A stretch of DNA of 5,204 nucleotides. Origin: Gammaproteobacteria bacterium (GTDB taxonomy: Bacteria > Pseudomonadota > Gammaproteobacteria > Burkholderiales > Burkholderiaceae_C). The notes below the pieces were generated by a model. That model made no database searches, had not been told where the DNA came from, and saw only the letters and a program-made list of their open reading frames with translations. Positions 5,197 to 5,204 of this stretch are shown here, piece by piece. The DNA is taken from contig JASGCH010000116.1 in the NCBI GenBank assembly GCA_030054245.1, positions 1 through 5,204 of the forward strand, written 5' to 3'. The stretch's first letter is position 1, and each line of letters starts with the position of its first letter. The translations under genes and the position numbers were made by a program.

Positions 5197-5204
5197 CTCG
5201 CATA

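Overview
This looks like an accessory, repeat-rich stretch of a proteobacterial chromosome, most likely gammaproteobacterial. RNase HI and RlmE (FtsJ) both read like gammaproteobacterial versions. They sit among a type I restriction-modification fragment, a decayed ParA gene and many copies of short palindromic repeats. A large, repeat-laden genome of the kind seen in filamentous or giant sulfur bacteria (Beggiatoa, Thiomargarita, Achromatium relatives) would fit, but that placement is an impression only. There is no rRNA, tRNA, CRISPR array or complete transposase gene. By eye, the rhuM fragment is more GC-rich than rlmE and the parA remnant, which suggests genes of mixed origin.

Layout. Positions 1-95 are dispersed repeat sequence. 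The repeat cuts a minus-strand rhuM gene after codon 124. Going up the minus strand come rhuM (start 467), a 73-bp MITE-like insertion (511-583), a RelA/SpoT-domain alarmone synthetase gene (start 1154) and hsdM (1228-2775), the methyltransferase subunit of a type I R-M system. These three genes look like one operon, hsdM > RelA/SpoT > rhuM. The usual hsdS and hsdR are absent from the window. Between hsdM and the divergent rnhA (3036-3494) lie two abutting palindromes (2869-2930) built from the same repeat core. rlmE follows (3649-4302, plus strand). Convergent to it is a minus-strand parA-like pseudogene (4361-5053) with a central deletion and an in-frame nonsense codon. The window closes with an inverted copy of the left-end repeat (5090 to about 5149) and a hairpin-rich tail.

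Main points. (1) A family of short repeats with the core GTGCAA(A/C)(A/G/C)GTCTT, or its complement, recurs at least eight times. (2) One copy sits inside the 3' end of the RelA/SpoT gene. Removing exactly 73 bp restores a 15-codon tail whose TGA overlaps the rhuM GTG start as GTGA, which is typical of translationally coupled operon genes. (3) The operon pairs a DNA methyltransferase subunit with a nucleotide-pyrophosphokinase domain, which is a candidate defence or signalling module that may now be damaged. (4) Both ends of the window lie in inverted copies of one repeat. That could mean rearrangement by recombination, or simply that the contig broke at repeats.
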